39,920 bases of DNA, taken from NCBI GenBank assembly GCA_021850095.1, contig JAJZRX010000023.1:1-39920 (forward strand), given 5' to 3'. Positions 17,315 to 25,509 of the stretch are shown here, one piece after another; within the stretch, counting starts at the first letter, position 1; every line of letters begins with the position of its first letter. The position numbers were made by a program, and so were the translations under genes. Origin of the DNA: Deltaproteobacteria bacterium (GTDB taxonomy: Bacteria > Desulfobacterota > Desulfuromonadia > Geobacterales > Pseudopelobacteraceae). The notes beneath the pieces are model-generated. The model saw only the letters and a program-made list of their open reading frames with translations, was not told where the DNA came from and searched no databases.

Positions 17315-17698
17315 ATGAAGCAACTGTTTACATATCTGCTCTGCCTGATGGCACTGTCCCTGCCGGCCTGGGCGGCCAACAGCGAAACCGATTTCGGCGG
17401 CGTGGGAATCGACGGCACTGCGCTGAAAAACGGCCAGATCATCATCCGGCAGATCATATCCGGCGGCCCGGCCCACCAGGCCGGCATCAGAAGCGGTGAC
17501 ATCATCACGCACATCGACGGCAAGGCAACCCTGGGCAGCGACTTCCACAGCATGGTTCAGAAGCGGTTACGGGGGGTCTCCGGCACGCCGGTCGTTCTCA
17601 AAATCAAACGCGACGGTACAGATAAGATTCAAACATACCGGCTGATACGCCGGCAGATCATCATAGCTCCACAGCAGGTGAATAAAATCCGAAACTAG
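17315..17698 (+). CDS. Exported PDZ-domain protein
   Basis: This 127-residue protein has a clear signal peptide (MKQLFTYLLCLMALSLPAWA, with cleavage after AWA) and then a single PDZ domain (residues ~28-112). The domain has a ligand-loop segment (GGVGIDG), the conserved ISGGPAHQAGIRSGDIITHI block and VVLKIKRDG. PDZ domains bind protein C-termini; stand-alone periplasmic ones may serve as adaptors for proteases or secretion systems. No protease domain is attached. It is the only plus-strand gene in this part, divergent from asnS (109-bp gap) and convergent with rluB. Confidence 0.82.
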   Translation: MKQLFTYLLCLMALSLPAWAANSETDFGGVGIDGTALKNGQIIIRQIISGGPAHQAGIRSGDIITHIDGKATLGSDFHSMVQKRLRGVSGTPVVLKIKRDGTDKIQTYRLIRRQIIIAPQQVNKIRN

Positions 17699-17745
17699 GG
17701 TCACCGTATCCGGCGCGGGCACAACGTGGGCTTGTTGGAAGGACT

Positions 17746-17785
17746 GCAAAAAACCGCACCCGCTCCGAAAGGAGGGGGTGCGGTT
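17746..17785 (-). terminator. Rho-independent terminator of rluB
   Basis: AACCGCACCCGCTCC pairs with GGAGGGGGTGCGGTT around a GAAA-type loop. On the minus strand the stem is followed by a run of six T. It lies just downstream of the rluB stop codon (17799). On the plus strand there is no T-run, so the PDZ gene may end less sharply here. Confidence 0.85.
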
Positions 17786-17798
17786 GTGGTTCAGAGCA

Positions 17799-18737
17799 TC
17801 ATGGTTTTTTCGGTGTTCGGCGGCCGCTTTCCGTCCCGGGCACAAACGGTTTTCGTTCCTGCCCCTGAACCGCCCGCCCCCTGCTTTCGTTTTTTTTCCC
17901 AGCCGGCGCAGCATCGCCACGCGCCGCGCGAGCCGAACCGAGCGGGGTCTGTTTTTGTCCCGGCCTATCATGCGACCGTTCTCCGCGTCCCTTGGCAGCA
18001 GTTCTGACCGGCGCGGCTTTGGGCTGCCAACCGGCCAGCTCATTCACTTCGGCCTCGGTCAGGTAGCGGAACTGCCCCTCCCTGACGTTGCCCAGCGACA
18101 GACTGCCGTAGCGGATTCTTTTCAAGCGCACCACCGAAAGACTGACCGCTTCGCACATGCGCCGCACCTGGCGGTTGCGCCCTTCATGGATCGCCACCGA
18201 TATCCAGTCGTGCTGCTCCCCGCTTTTCACCAGCCGTACGACCGCCGGCGCTGTCTTACCGTCCTCCAACTCGACGCCATCCGCCATACGCTTCAGCTGC
18301 TGCTCCAGCACCTTGCCGCGCACCCGCACATGATATTCCTTTTCCACCTCATGGCGTGGATGCATCAGGCGGTTGGCCCATTCTCCGTCATTGGTCAGCA
18401 GCAGCAAACCTTCGGTATTGTAATCCAGACGTCCCACCGGGTAAACCCGCTCCGGCACATCCTTCAGCAGATCGGTCACCAGCCGGCGTCCCTGACCGTC
18501 CTTGAGGGCGGTGATATACCCGGCAGGTTTGTTAAGCAGGATATAAAGACGCTCTGCACTGACCTTTAACGGTTTGCCGTTAACGGAAATCATATCCACC
18601 GTCGGATCGGCCTTCGTTCCCAGTTCCGTTACAACAACACCATTGACGGTCACCTGTCCGTTCAGGATCAACTCTTCCGAAGCGCGACGCGACGTGATTC
18701 CGGCCGCTGAAATTATTTTTTGAAGACGTTCGAGCAT
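17799..18737 (-). CDS. rluB: 23S rRNA pseudouridine synthase, RluB/RsuA family
   Basis: This 312-residue protein has an N-terminal S4 RNA-binding domain (MLERLQKIISAAGITSRRAS, residues 1-60) and an RsuA/RluB/RluE-type catalytic domain with the signature GRLDYNTEGLLLLTNDG, whose Asp is the nucleophile. RluB makes the pseudouridine at position 2605 (E. coli numbering) of 23S rRNA; RluB rather than RluE or RsuA is inferred from the S4 domain and length. The last ~70 residues are a basic, low-complexity tail rich in Arg, Lys, Gly and Pro, likely for RNA binding. I use the ATG at 18737, which has AGAGGAA upstream. Confidence 0.9.
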   Translation of the reverse strand: MLERLQKIISAAGITSRRASEELILNGQVTVNGVVVTELGTKADPTVDMISVNGKPLKVSAERLYILLNKPAGYITALKDGQGRRLVTDLLKDVPERVYPVGRLDYNTEGLLLLTNDGEWANRLMHPRHEVEKEYHVRVRGKVLEQQLKRMADGVELEDGKTAPAVVRLVKSGEQHDWISVAIHEGRNRQVRRMCEAVSLSVVRLKRIRYGSLSLGNVREGQFRYLTEAEVNELAGWQPKAAPVRTAAKGRGERSHDRPGQKQTPLGSARAARGDAAPAGKKNESRGRAVQGQERKPFVPGTESGRRTPKKP

Positions 18738-18880
18738 GGTTCCTCTTTGTGCAGACCAAATAGTTTGACCTGGGGTATTTGAAATAGGGAATGGGTACGA
18801 AAATCGAGCCATACAATGGGGCAAGCATGCCGTCATGTCAATAGAACAGACACTGAAAACCCTGCACGCCACAGAATTCA

Positions 18881-19552
18881 TCAACTACCCAAGAGGCCGC
18901 CGCGCCCGTTTCGCCTCAATAAAATGGCGATCCCCCCGATTGTCAGGATCAGAACGATTATGCAAAAGGTGACGATGGTACGATACATTGCAGTGAGGGA
19001 CTTGCGCAAAACTTCCTCGGAAAGGCCGATATCCAGGGTGCCGAGCAGTTTCTGCCCGACCGGATGAAAATGGCAGGCGGCATTGGAACAATCCGGTTCA
19101 TTATAGATCGGCGCGGTTATGGCCAGCACATGCTTGCCGCGTTGGTTGATAAATCGTCTGGCCTGCTCCATGCGCCCCATGCTGGTCGCCACAACCGGGC
19201 CGGCATGGCAGACGATGCAGCCGGCGGCGTTTTTGTCGACCAGCTGGTGAATTTCAGAGGAGCGCGAAGAAAACATGATCAGCCCCTTTTTATTGAATAT
19301 GCGCACATGTTCGACACTCTCCCGCTCGCCGATGTTTTTGATAATGTTGCCCAGCGTTACCCGGTCGTCCTTGAGCATCGCATAGCGGGTCGATTTGATG
19401 ATGGTGTCAGCCAGATCGGTTTCATGCTGGATCGTATCATTGATCATGTTGGTCTTGATAACCGAATAAAGAAAGACGCAACCGGTTACCACGACAGAAA
19501 AAACAAGAACGGAAACTGACGCCAGAACTTTCCCGGACGGACTCATGGACAT
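18881..19552 (-). CDS. Membrane sensor with c-type heme motifs, lacking an output domain
   Basis: This 223-residue protein has a first transmembrane helix (residues ~8-30), a periplasmic domain of ~150 residues and a second helix (~190-212), then ends after a dozen cytoplasmic residues (RRNGRGGLLGS). The periplasmic domain carries CIVCH and CSNAACH, which are a CXXCH and a CXXXXCH c-heme motif. It resembles the heme-containing sensor domains of Geobacter chemoreceptors and histidine kinases. Those continue into HAMP and signalling domains; none is present here, so the gene is either truncated or works through a partner. I use the ATG at 19552 behind a G-rich ribosome-binding stretch. It is divergent from the symporter-phosphatase gene. 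Confidence 0.75.
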   Translation of the reverse strand: MSMSPSGKVLASVSVLVFSVVVTGCVFLYSVIKTNMINDTIQHETDLADTIIKSTRYAMLKDDRVTLGNIIKNIGERESVEHVRIFNKKGLIMFSSRSSEIHQLVDKNAAGCIVCHAGPVVATSMGRMEQARRFINQRGKHVLAITAPIYNEPDCSNAACHFHPVGQKLLGTLDIGLSEEVLRKSLTAMYRTIVTFCIIVLILTIGGIAILLRRNGRGGLLGS

Positions 19553-19587
19553 AACAGGCCCCCCTCGCTCCGCATTTAAAACTTTTG

Positions 19588-19630
19588 TGTATGCATTGTA
19601 CCACATTATGTTACAATTACTTAACTTTTC
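19588..19630 (-). promoter_or_regulatory. Candidate promoter of the heme sensor gene
   Basis: The 176-bp divergent region is AT-rich. On the minus strand a TACAAT -10-like box lies 18 bases after a weak TTAAGT -35. A short inverted repeat, ATTGTA and TACAAT with 11 bases between, surrounds it and could be a regulator site. Evidence is weak. Confidence 0.3.
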
Positions 19631-19728
19631 ATACATTAGCAACAAACACTTTAATTAACCGGCACAACAATCCACATCAGTTTCAAAACTCCCCATGCAT
19701 GACTCTTCGCAGGCCAGAGGGGTAGCCG

Positions 19729-22700
19729 ATGATCCTCAGCATTGAACTTGTTCTGGGCACATCCCTTCTGTACATCCTGGCCCTCTTCGTTGTGGCTCAT
19801 TACGCCGACAGACGGCAGGAACAGGGCCGGGGCCTCATATCCAATCCGGTCATCTATTCACTCTCCATCGCTGTGTATGCCACCACATGGACGTATTATG
19901 GAAGTGTCGGCAGGGCCGCGACCACCGGAATAGATTTCATCCTGATCTACCTGGGGCCGACGCTGACGGTCTTTTCCTGGTGGTTCGTGCTGCGCAAGAT
20001 GGTTCGAATCAGCAAAGAAAACAACATAACTTCCATTGCTGACTTCATCAGTTCACGCTACGGGAAATCCCAATTTCTGGGGGCACTGGTAACGGTCATC
20101 GCCATAATCGGAATCATGCCGTACATTGCACTGCAGCTGAAGGCGGTTTCCGCAACGTTCGATATCATCTGCGGTTACCCCTATATTCAATTACCGTTCA
20201 TGCCGGGCGCCTCGCCCATGTCGATTCACACCAGCTTTTTTGCGGCACTTTTTTTCAGCGCTTTCGGGGTCATCTTCGGCGCCAGAAATCTGAAATCATC
20301 CGAACGCCATGAGGGGCTGGTGGCCGCGATCGCGGTGGAATCAATCGTGAAACTGGTCGCTTTCCTGGCCATCGGATTATTTGTCACCTATGGGCTTTTT
20401 GACGGTTTCAGTGACATTTTCAGCAGGCTGAAGGAGAAGGATACAAACTTTTACAAACTGCTAACTATCAGCGAAAACGGTTCCAGCTCTCACATGAACT
20501 GGTTTTCCACCCTCTGGCTTTCAATGGGGGCCATCCTGCTGCTTCCCCGCCAGTTTCATGTGGCCGTTATTGAAAACTCGAACGAAGAGCACATTAAAAT
20601 GGCCATGTGGCTGTTTCCGACCTATATGTTTCTGATCAACCTTTTTGTCATGCCGGTGGCCCTGGGCGGCATCCTTCACAGCGGCGGCATCTACGGCGCC
20701 GATTATTTCGTGCTTAATCTGCCGCTGCAAAGCGGTCATCCCTGGCTGGCCCTGCTGGCGTTTCTGGGCGGCTTCTCGGCGGCGGCCGGCATGGTAATCA
20801 TTGAATCGGTGGCTATCGCCACCATGTTTATGAACCATCTGCTGATGCCGATCGTCATTCGATTCAAACCCAGAGACTGGTTTCCGCTGCTGCTGATCAA
20901 CCTGAAAAGAATCGGAATAATTCTGGTGGTCTTCCTGGGTTATGTTTACCAGAACATTGTCGGCGACACCTATATGCTGGTCAATATCGGGCTGATCTCC
21001 TTTGCCGCCGTTATTCAGTTCGGCCCGGCGCTTTTCGGAGGGCTTTACTGGCACAGGGGCAACAAAGCCGGCGCCGTCAGCGGTATCCTGATCGGCTTTA
21101 CGGTCTGGTTTTATTCCCTACTGCTTCCCTCCTTCATAAATTCAGGCTGGTGGCGCACTGACATTCTCACCCGGGGCCCCTTTGGAATCGGGGTGCTGAA
21201 ACCGACAGAACTTTTTGGATTGAGCGGTCTCGACATCTGGTCTCATGCCTTTTTCTGGAGTATGTTCCTGAACATATCCGCATATTTGCTCTGCTCGATA
21301 CTCTTTGGACAAAGCGGCCGGGAAGAAGATCAGGCCAGAAAATTCGTCGATGTGTTCATCCCGACTTCCCAAAACACAAAATGGGAAACCAAACGCCTCA
21401 CCAAACCGGTGGCGATCCAGCAGTTTATCAACCTTATGGCAAAATTCATCGGCGAAAATCAGGCCGTAGCCGCCATGCGCGAGTACCAGGGCGACCGCCC
21501 CCTGGACGAAAACGCACAGGTTTCCGAATTTGAACTGCCGAAGCTGAAACGTTTTGCGGAACGGACCCTGGCCGGGTCAGTGGGAGCGGCCGCTGCCGGC
21601 GCCATAATCGAGAGCCATCTCTCGGATTTGGGCTCCCGGATGGAATCGGTCTACGATGTTTTCAGCACCGTTCGCACCTCCCTGGCGGAAAGCAAGGAAA
21701 ACCTCTCGGTCAGACTGCGGGCATCGGAGATCATGAACCGGACCCTGGATCTGCAGATCATCATGGATGACCTGCTTGAACTGGTGCGCCGGGAATTCAA
21801 ACTTGATCTGGCCATTATCAGGCTTATAGATGAAAATGGCATCCTGACGGTCCGCAGCCACCAAAGCAGCCAGCACAGCTCCCTCACCCAAAAAAACCTG
21901 GCGATTGACCGATCCACCTACGCCGGGGAAAGCTTCCTGTCCCGCCAGGCCCAGGTGGTGAACGACACCCGCAACATGGCTAAAGGCGACTCCAAAGAAT
22001 TGATGGAACACGAACAGATCAGTTGTTTTGCCCACATTCCAATTGCGCGGGCTGGTGAGCCGCCCATGGGGATTCTGTCGCTCTTTTCCAAAACATTGGT
22101 GGGTATTTTCACCGAGGAGTTTGTCAATCTGCTCTCAAGCCTGGCCGGACAGTTGGCCCAGGCGGTGACAATCGTCTCCGAAATGGAGGCTCGCGAACGG
22201 GAACGCCTGGAAAAGGAACAGGCACTGCTGGAAAACGCGCGGGTTGCCCGGGATATGGAGATAGCTCGACAGATCCAGTTTTCACTGCTTCCTTCGGCGG
22301 TGCCGAAGATGCCCGGAGTTGTCCTGGCCGGCATCTGCATTCCGGCCGCCCATGTGGGGGGAGATTATTACGATTTTTTCCTGCGCGGCGACCAGGTCGT
22401 CGATATTGTCATTGCGGATGTCTCCGGCCACAGCGTGGGGGCGGCCCTGATCATGGCCGAAACCCGCAGTTTGCTGCGCGCGCGGGTATATTCGGCGGCC
22501 ACCGCACCGGACGTTCTATCGCTGCTGAACAAAATGCTCTATGAAGACTTGACCAACGCCGAACTGTTCATCAGCATGTTCTATGTAAAATATAACGTTT
22601 CCAGCCAGATGCTCTCTTTCGCCAGCGCCAGCCACAACAAACCGCTGCTCTTCCGCAGAGGGGAAAAAGCCTGTATTCAGCTCGATGCCGAAGGTCTGAT

Positions 22701-22971
22701 TCTGGGAGTCATGAAGACGGTGGATTTTGAGGATAAGAGCATTCAGATGCTGCCGGGCGACATACTGTTGCTTTATACCGACGGTATTACCGAAGCCCAG
22801 AACCCGGCCGGAGATTTTTTCGGCATCGGGCGGCTTTGTGAAATCATTTCAGATAAACACACCGAACCTCCCGACCTGATAGTTGATTCCATAATCCAGT
22901 CGGTGACAACATTTCGCCAGTCACGCCCGCTGCAGGACGATATCTCCATGGTTGTTCTCAAGGTTATCTAG
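19729..22971 (+). CDS. Sodium/solute symporter-GAF-SpoIIE phosphatase fusion
   Basis: This 1080-residue inner-membrane protein fuses three modules. Residues ~1-520 are a sodium:solute symporter (SSS/PutP family) with about 13 membrane helices; the ADFISSRYGKSQFLGALVTV and PYIALQLKAV segments match the symporter-type sensors CbrA and PrlS. Residues ~676-817 form a GAF domain. Residues ~840-1080 are a PP2C phosphatase of the SpoIIE/RsbU type, with GGDYYDF, DVSGHSVGAAL, LLLYTDGITEA and a DDISMVV ending that supply the metal-binding aspartates. CbrA and PrlS end in histidine kinases, so here a Ser/Thr phosphatase replaces the kinase. Transport or substrate sensing may control a partner-switching pathway; no anti-sigma gene is nearby. 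AGAGGGG precedes the ATG. Confidence 0.88.
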   Translation: MILSIELVLGTSLLYILALFVVAHYADRRQEQGRGLISNPVIYSLSIAVYATTWTYYGSVGRAATTGIDFILIYLGPTLTVFSWWFVLRKMVRISKENNITSIADFISSRYGKSQFLGALVTVIAIIGIMPYIALQLKAVSATFDIICGYPYIQLPFMPGASPMSIHTSFFAALFFSAFGVIFGARNLKSSERHEGLVAAIAVESIVKLVAFLAIGLFVTYGLFDGFSDIFSRLKEKDTNFYKLLTISENGSSSHMNWFSTLWLSMGAILLLPRQFHVAVIENSNEEHIKMAMWLFPTYMFLINLFVMPVALGGILHSGGIYGADYFVLNLPLQSGHPWLALLAFLGGFSAAAGMVIIESVAIATMFMNHLLMPIVIRFKPRDWFPLLLINLKRIGIILVVFLGYVYQNIVGDTYMLVNIGLISFAAVIQFGPALFGGLYWHRGNKAGAVSGILIGFTVWFYSLLLPSFINSGWWRTDILTRGPFGIGVLKPTELFGLSGLDIWSHAFFWSMFLNISAYLLCSILFGQSGREEDQARKFVDVFIPTSQNTKWETKRLTKPVAIQQFINLMAKFIGENQAVAAMREYQGDRPLDENAQVSEFELPKLKRFAERTLAGSVGAAAAGAIIESHLSDLGSRMESVYDVFSTVRTSLAESKENLSVRLRASEIMNRTLDLQIIMDDLLELVRREFKLDLAIIRLIDENGILTVRSHQSSQHSSLTQKNLAIDRSTYAGESFLSRQAQVVNDTRNMAKGDSKELMEHEQISCFAHIPIARAGEPPMGILSLFSKTLVGIFTEEFVNLLSSLAGQLAQAVTIVSEMEARERERLEKEQALLENARVARDMEIARQIQFSLLPSAVPKMPGVVLAGICIPAAHVGGDYYDFFLRGDQVVDIVIADVSGHSVGAALIMAETRSLLRARVYSAATAPDVLSLLNKMLYEDLTNAELFISMFYVKYNVSSQMLSFASASHNKPLLFRRGEKACIQLDAEGLILGVMKTVDFEDKSIQMLPGDILLLYTDGITEAQNPAGDFFGIGRLCEIISDKHTEPPDLIVDSIIQSVTTFRQSRPLQDDISMVVLKVI

Positions 22972-22975
22972 AACA

Positions 22976-23014
22976 CAAAAAAATGCGCCCCCCAAACATG
23001 AGGAGCGCATTCTT
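22976..23014. terminator. Convergent terminator between phosphatase and peptidase genes
   Basis: AATGCGC and GCGCATT form a stem, extended by a C-run against GAGG. On the minus strand it is followed by seven T, which ends the operon finishing with the papain-like gene. On the plus strand the trailing sequence is only CTTTG, so termination of the phosphatase mRNA may be weaker. Confidence 0.75.
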
Positions 23015-23054
23015 TGCACACCGGTATACTCCTGTAAAAACGTTCAGCTGAAAT

Positions 23055-23930
23055 TTAAGGCTTGAACACACCGGTATCGACCCATTCAGCCTTGATCAGA
23101 GACCACCAGTCTATGGCAAGCCCTTTCAGGACGTACTCGTAGGGCAGCCAGGCATAACCTCCGATGCCCCATCCGCTGCCCCATGAGTTGCGGATCAGCA
23201 GTGCACCGGTAGTCTCAATCCCCTTTGCATTGGTGTTCTTTACCTTGATACTGTCGTCGTAGCCAACCGCCACGATCGCGTGTCCGCCCGCGATCTTTTC
23301 GCCAGCCGTGGGAAAAGGAATTTTGCCGGATGCGGCGGCCTGGGAAATGGAACTGTAAACCGTGAAGCCGAACATGGACGGCAGACCGGCCGCCAGATTG
23401 GTCTTGATACGGTTCAAAAGCACCCCTTTGGTTGTCCCGGGCGGATCGAGCCGGTAGTAGCTTAAGGCCTGGTAATTGAGGGCAAAGGCGTAGCAAAAGG
23501 CCGGCGGCTCCTTATCGAAGTCGGCGATAGTATAAGGCCAGTATTCCTCCGGCGGAACGCCGAACAGCACCATCGCCCCCATGGTGGTGCGCAGGAAGGC
23601 CCCCGTGTCGCCGGTCCAGTGCGAAAGATTGCGCGTCGCCTTATAGAGGAACAGCCGTGAAGCATCGGTGTGTTTGCCGAAGGCCCGCCGCTCGAAATAC
23701 TCGTACAATCCGACACCGGCGTTGGCGGTGCAGGAGCCGATGGATTCCTGATCTTCGACCGGTGAACACCATGCCCGAAGATCCACTGACGTGGGGACGA
23801 CCTTAAGGGGAGTCGCCACCTTAACCTTGGCAAGCATCGGCTTGATAGTCGCATGTTCCGGCGTATAATCCCTGAAGTCGGGGTAATCCGGCAACCATCC
23901 CATCCCGCATTTTTCGTTTGTAGTCGTCAT
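23055..23930 (-). CDS. Papain-family (C1) cysteine peptidase
   Basis: This 291-residue protein has the full papain catalytic set: an oxyanion Gln (Gln61) and nucleophile Cys67 in PVEDQESIGSCTAN, His near residue 216 in AGGHAIVAVGYDD, and Asn near residue 246 in IRNSWGSGWG. The opening WLPDYPDFRDY is typical of bacterial and archaeal C1A proteases. There is no signal peptide, so it is cytoplasmic or leaves the cell by an unknown route, and no long inhibitory propeptide is visible. I use the ATG at 23930, which has AGGAGG 5 bases upstream. It is last in a five-gene operon with a cytochrome, an exported orphan, a caspase-like protein and a 102-residue orphan. Confidence 0.9.
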   Translation of the reverse strand: MTTTNEKCGMGWLPDYPDFRDYTPEHATIKPMLAKVKVATPLKVVPTSVDLRAWCSPVEDQESIGSCTANAGVGLYEYFERRAFGKHTDASRLFLYKATRNLSHWTGDTGAFLRTTMGAMVLFGVPPEEYWPYTIADFDKEPPAFCYAFALNYQALSYYRLDPPGTTKGVLLNRIKTNLAAGLPSMFGFTVYSSISQAAASGKIPFPTAGEKIAGGHAIVAVGYDDSIKVKNTNAKGIETTGALLIRNSWGSGWGIGGYAWLPYEYVLKGLAIDWWSLIKAEWVDTGVFKP

Positions 23931-24010
23931 GACATCCTCCTCTGAAGCGTCTCTTATCAGCACAAAAAGCTCATCCAGTTTCGCATCAGTTGAAGCTGGC
24001 TGGCCATTTC

Positions 24011-24340
24011 TTATTTGTCACCAGACTTATGGTGGCAACGGGTACAGTTTTCCTTGATCAGAAATGCTTTCTTGTCATTATGACATTTACCGCAATACTT
24101 GCCGGCGTACAGATCGTTCATGGTGATCTTGATGGTTCCCTGCTTCATCTTGGGGAACATTTCCGGATTGTGACAGTCGGAACAGACCAATCCGGCATTT
24201 TTGTGAACTGAACCGTCAAAGGTCACCGTACCCATCGAGCTGCCCTTGAATTCCAGTGTCTTGCCGTTACTGACCGCAAAGACATTACCGCTGAAAAAAA
24301 CCGTGAGAACAAGAGTCGCTGCTGCTATTTTGATCTTCAT
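24011..24340 (-). CDS. Periplasmic triheme cytochrome c7-type protein
   Basis: This 109-residue protein has a signal peptide (MKIKIAAATLVLTVFFSGNV, cleaved after VFA) and three CXXCH heme sites: CSDCH, CGKCH and CTRCH. Further histidines, such as those in GSVHKNAG and CHHKS, can act as distal ligands. Size and spacing fit the c7 triheme family of Geobacter, whose PpcA-type members carry electrons across the periplasm; the TVTFDGSVH segment is also like the triheme repeat units of larger Geobacter cytochromes. GGAGG stands before the ATG at 24340. Its place in an operon of proteases and unknown exported proteins is unusual, since such cytochromes normally neighbour respiratory genes. Confidence 0.9.
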   Translation of the reverse strand: MKIKIAAATLVLTVFFSGNVFAVSNGKTLEFKGSSMGTVTFDGSVHKNAGLVCSDCHNPEMFPKMKQGTIKITMNDLYAGKYCGKCHNDKKAFLIKENCTRCHHKSGDK

Positions 24341-24408
24341 AAAACCCTCCATTTTGATTAGTTTCCACACAAAAAACAGTGCTGACAGCTTATCGTGTCT
24401 GTAAATCT

Positions 24409-25476
24409 TCACTTCCGAGGCTCGATCGTGCGCTGCGGAGCATTCGGAGCCGGCTTTACGCCGGAAACAGGAATCTGTTTGCCCGGTTCAGGCTCTCCCG
24501 AGCGGGCGATATAGCTGGCCAGCGGCCAACGGGCATCGGGCAGAACTTTCTGGGCGGCCGGCACATACTCCACCTTGGCCCAGGATACGGCGCCACTCTC
24601 CGGATCGCTGCCTTGGAACGCCACCGAGCATCCGGGCTGAACCGGAGTCCTGGCCGTGCGCCGGGTGGCCCCGAGATCCACATACCCGCATTCGAAGCGC
24701 GTCAGGCGACTATCCTTGGTCTCCGCGAAACGGGTCGTGCTTGATTCCACCCGCTTCATGAGCGCATCGCGTTTCAGTAGGGGCACGTTCTGGGTACTGC
24801 GCCGGTAAGTGGGCCAATCCGCATCCACCCCGACAACCTGCCCGTCGGGACTGAACCAGACAGCAACTTTAGAGCCGCTTCCCACCACCGGCACGCCAGA
24901 CACTTCGCGCCCGAAAATGGCGATATTGGCAAGCAATTCTTCACTGCCGGCTTTTCCCTGCAGGTCAGAACCGCCCTGCCGCAGATAGCGGGTGCCAAGG
25001 AACGTCAGTTTGTCTTCCCGGGAGAGCACCACCAAGGATTTCAGCTGCTCTTGGATAAAGTCCCGACCCAGCTTTTCCAGGCGGTCTGCCGGCATCTGTC
25101 CCGTGCCGCTGGAAGCGGGCACCGCCTTGACTCCCTCCAGGTTGCCGCGCAAGCGAAATCTGCTGCCGTCGGCAAAGACTTCGAGTGAGCCTTTGTCGGT
25201 CACATAACCGACCGATTTTTTACCCTGCTGCGTCGGCCGCTGGAGTTTTACGGCAAGAGCTCGTCCGAAGGCTCCTTGGGCCATGCCGCTACGGAGTTTT
25301 TCGGCCACCTTCTCCTTGCCGGGACCGGGCAGCGGCTGAAGCAGTTCCAGGCTCTCACGAGCGAGCCCCTTTTCCCGGGCGGACGAGGTCAGCGATTTAA
25401 GATACTCGGAATGTTCCGCATAGGCAGTTATTGAGTACAACCCTGCAATCAAAATAAATAGAGCGGTTTTTTTCAT
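24409..25476 (-). CDS. Exported hypothetical protein
   Basis: This 355-residue protein has a signal peptide (MKKTALFILIAGLYSITAYA, cleaved after AYA). The mature part is soluble with few cysteines. It includes a segment resembling the propeptide (PepSY/FTP-like) domains of secreted proteases, with LGRDFIQEQLKSLVVL and FLGTRYLRQGG, but the match is not strong enough to name. The last third contains FECGYVDLGATRR and CSVAFQG and ends in a Pro-rich tail. It stands 33 bp downstream of the DUF6345 gene in the same operon. If the propeptide likeness is real it could be an inhibitor or chaperone for a neighbouring peptidase; that is inference. Confidence 0.7.
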   Translation of the reverse strand: MKKTALFILIAGLYSITAYAEHSEYLKSLTSSAREKGLARESLELLQPLPGPGKEKVAEKLRSGMAQGAFGRALAVKLQRPTQQGKKSVGYVTDKGSLEVFADGSRFRLRGNLEGVKAVPASSGTGQMPADRLEKLGRDFIQEQLKSLVVLSREDKLTFLGTRYLRQGGSDLQGKAGSEELLANIAIFGREVSGVPVVGSGSKVAVWFSPDGQVVGVDADWPTYRRSTQNVPLLKRDALMKRVESSTTRFAETKDSRLTRFECGYVDLGATRRTARTPVQPGCSVAFQGSDPESGAVSWAKVEYVPAAQKVLPDARWPLASYIARSGEPEPGKQIPVSGVKPAPNAPQRTIEPRK

Positions 25477-25509
25477 GGCAAATACTCCTCTCTGATTTTC
25501 AACTCCAAA

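Noticed and set aside
17275-17315. Promoter TTGACG...TAGAAG for the PDZ gene
   Set aside because: The -35-like box is good, but the -10 is poor and too close to the ATG, so I could not support it.
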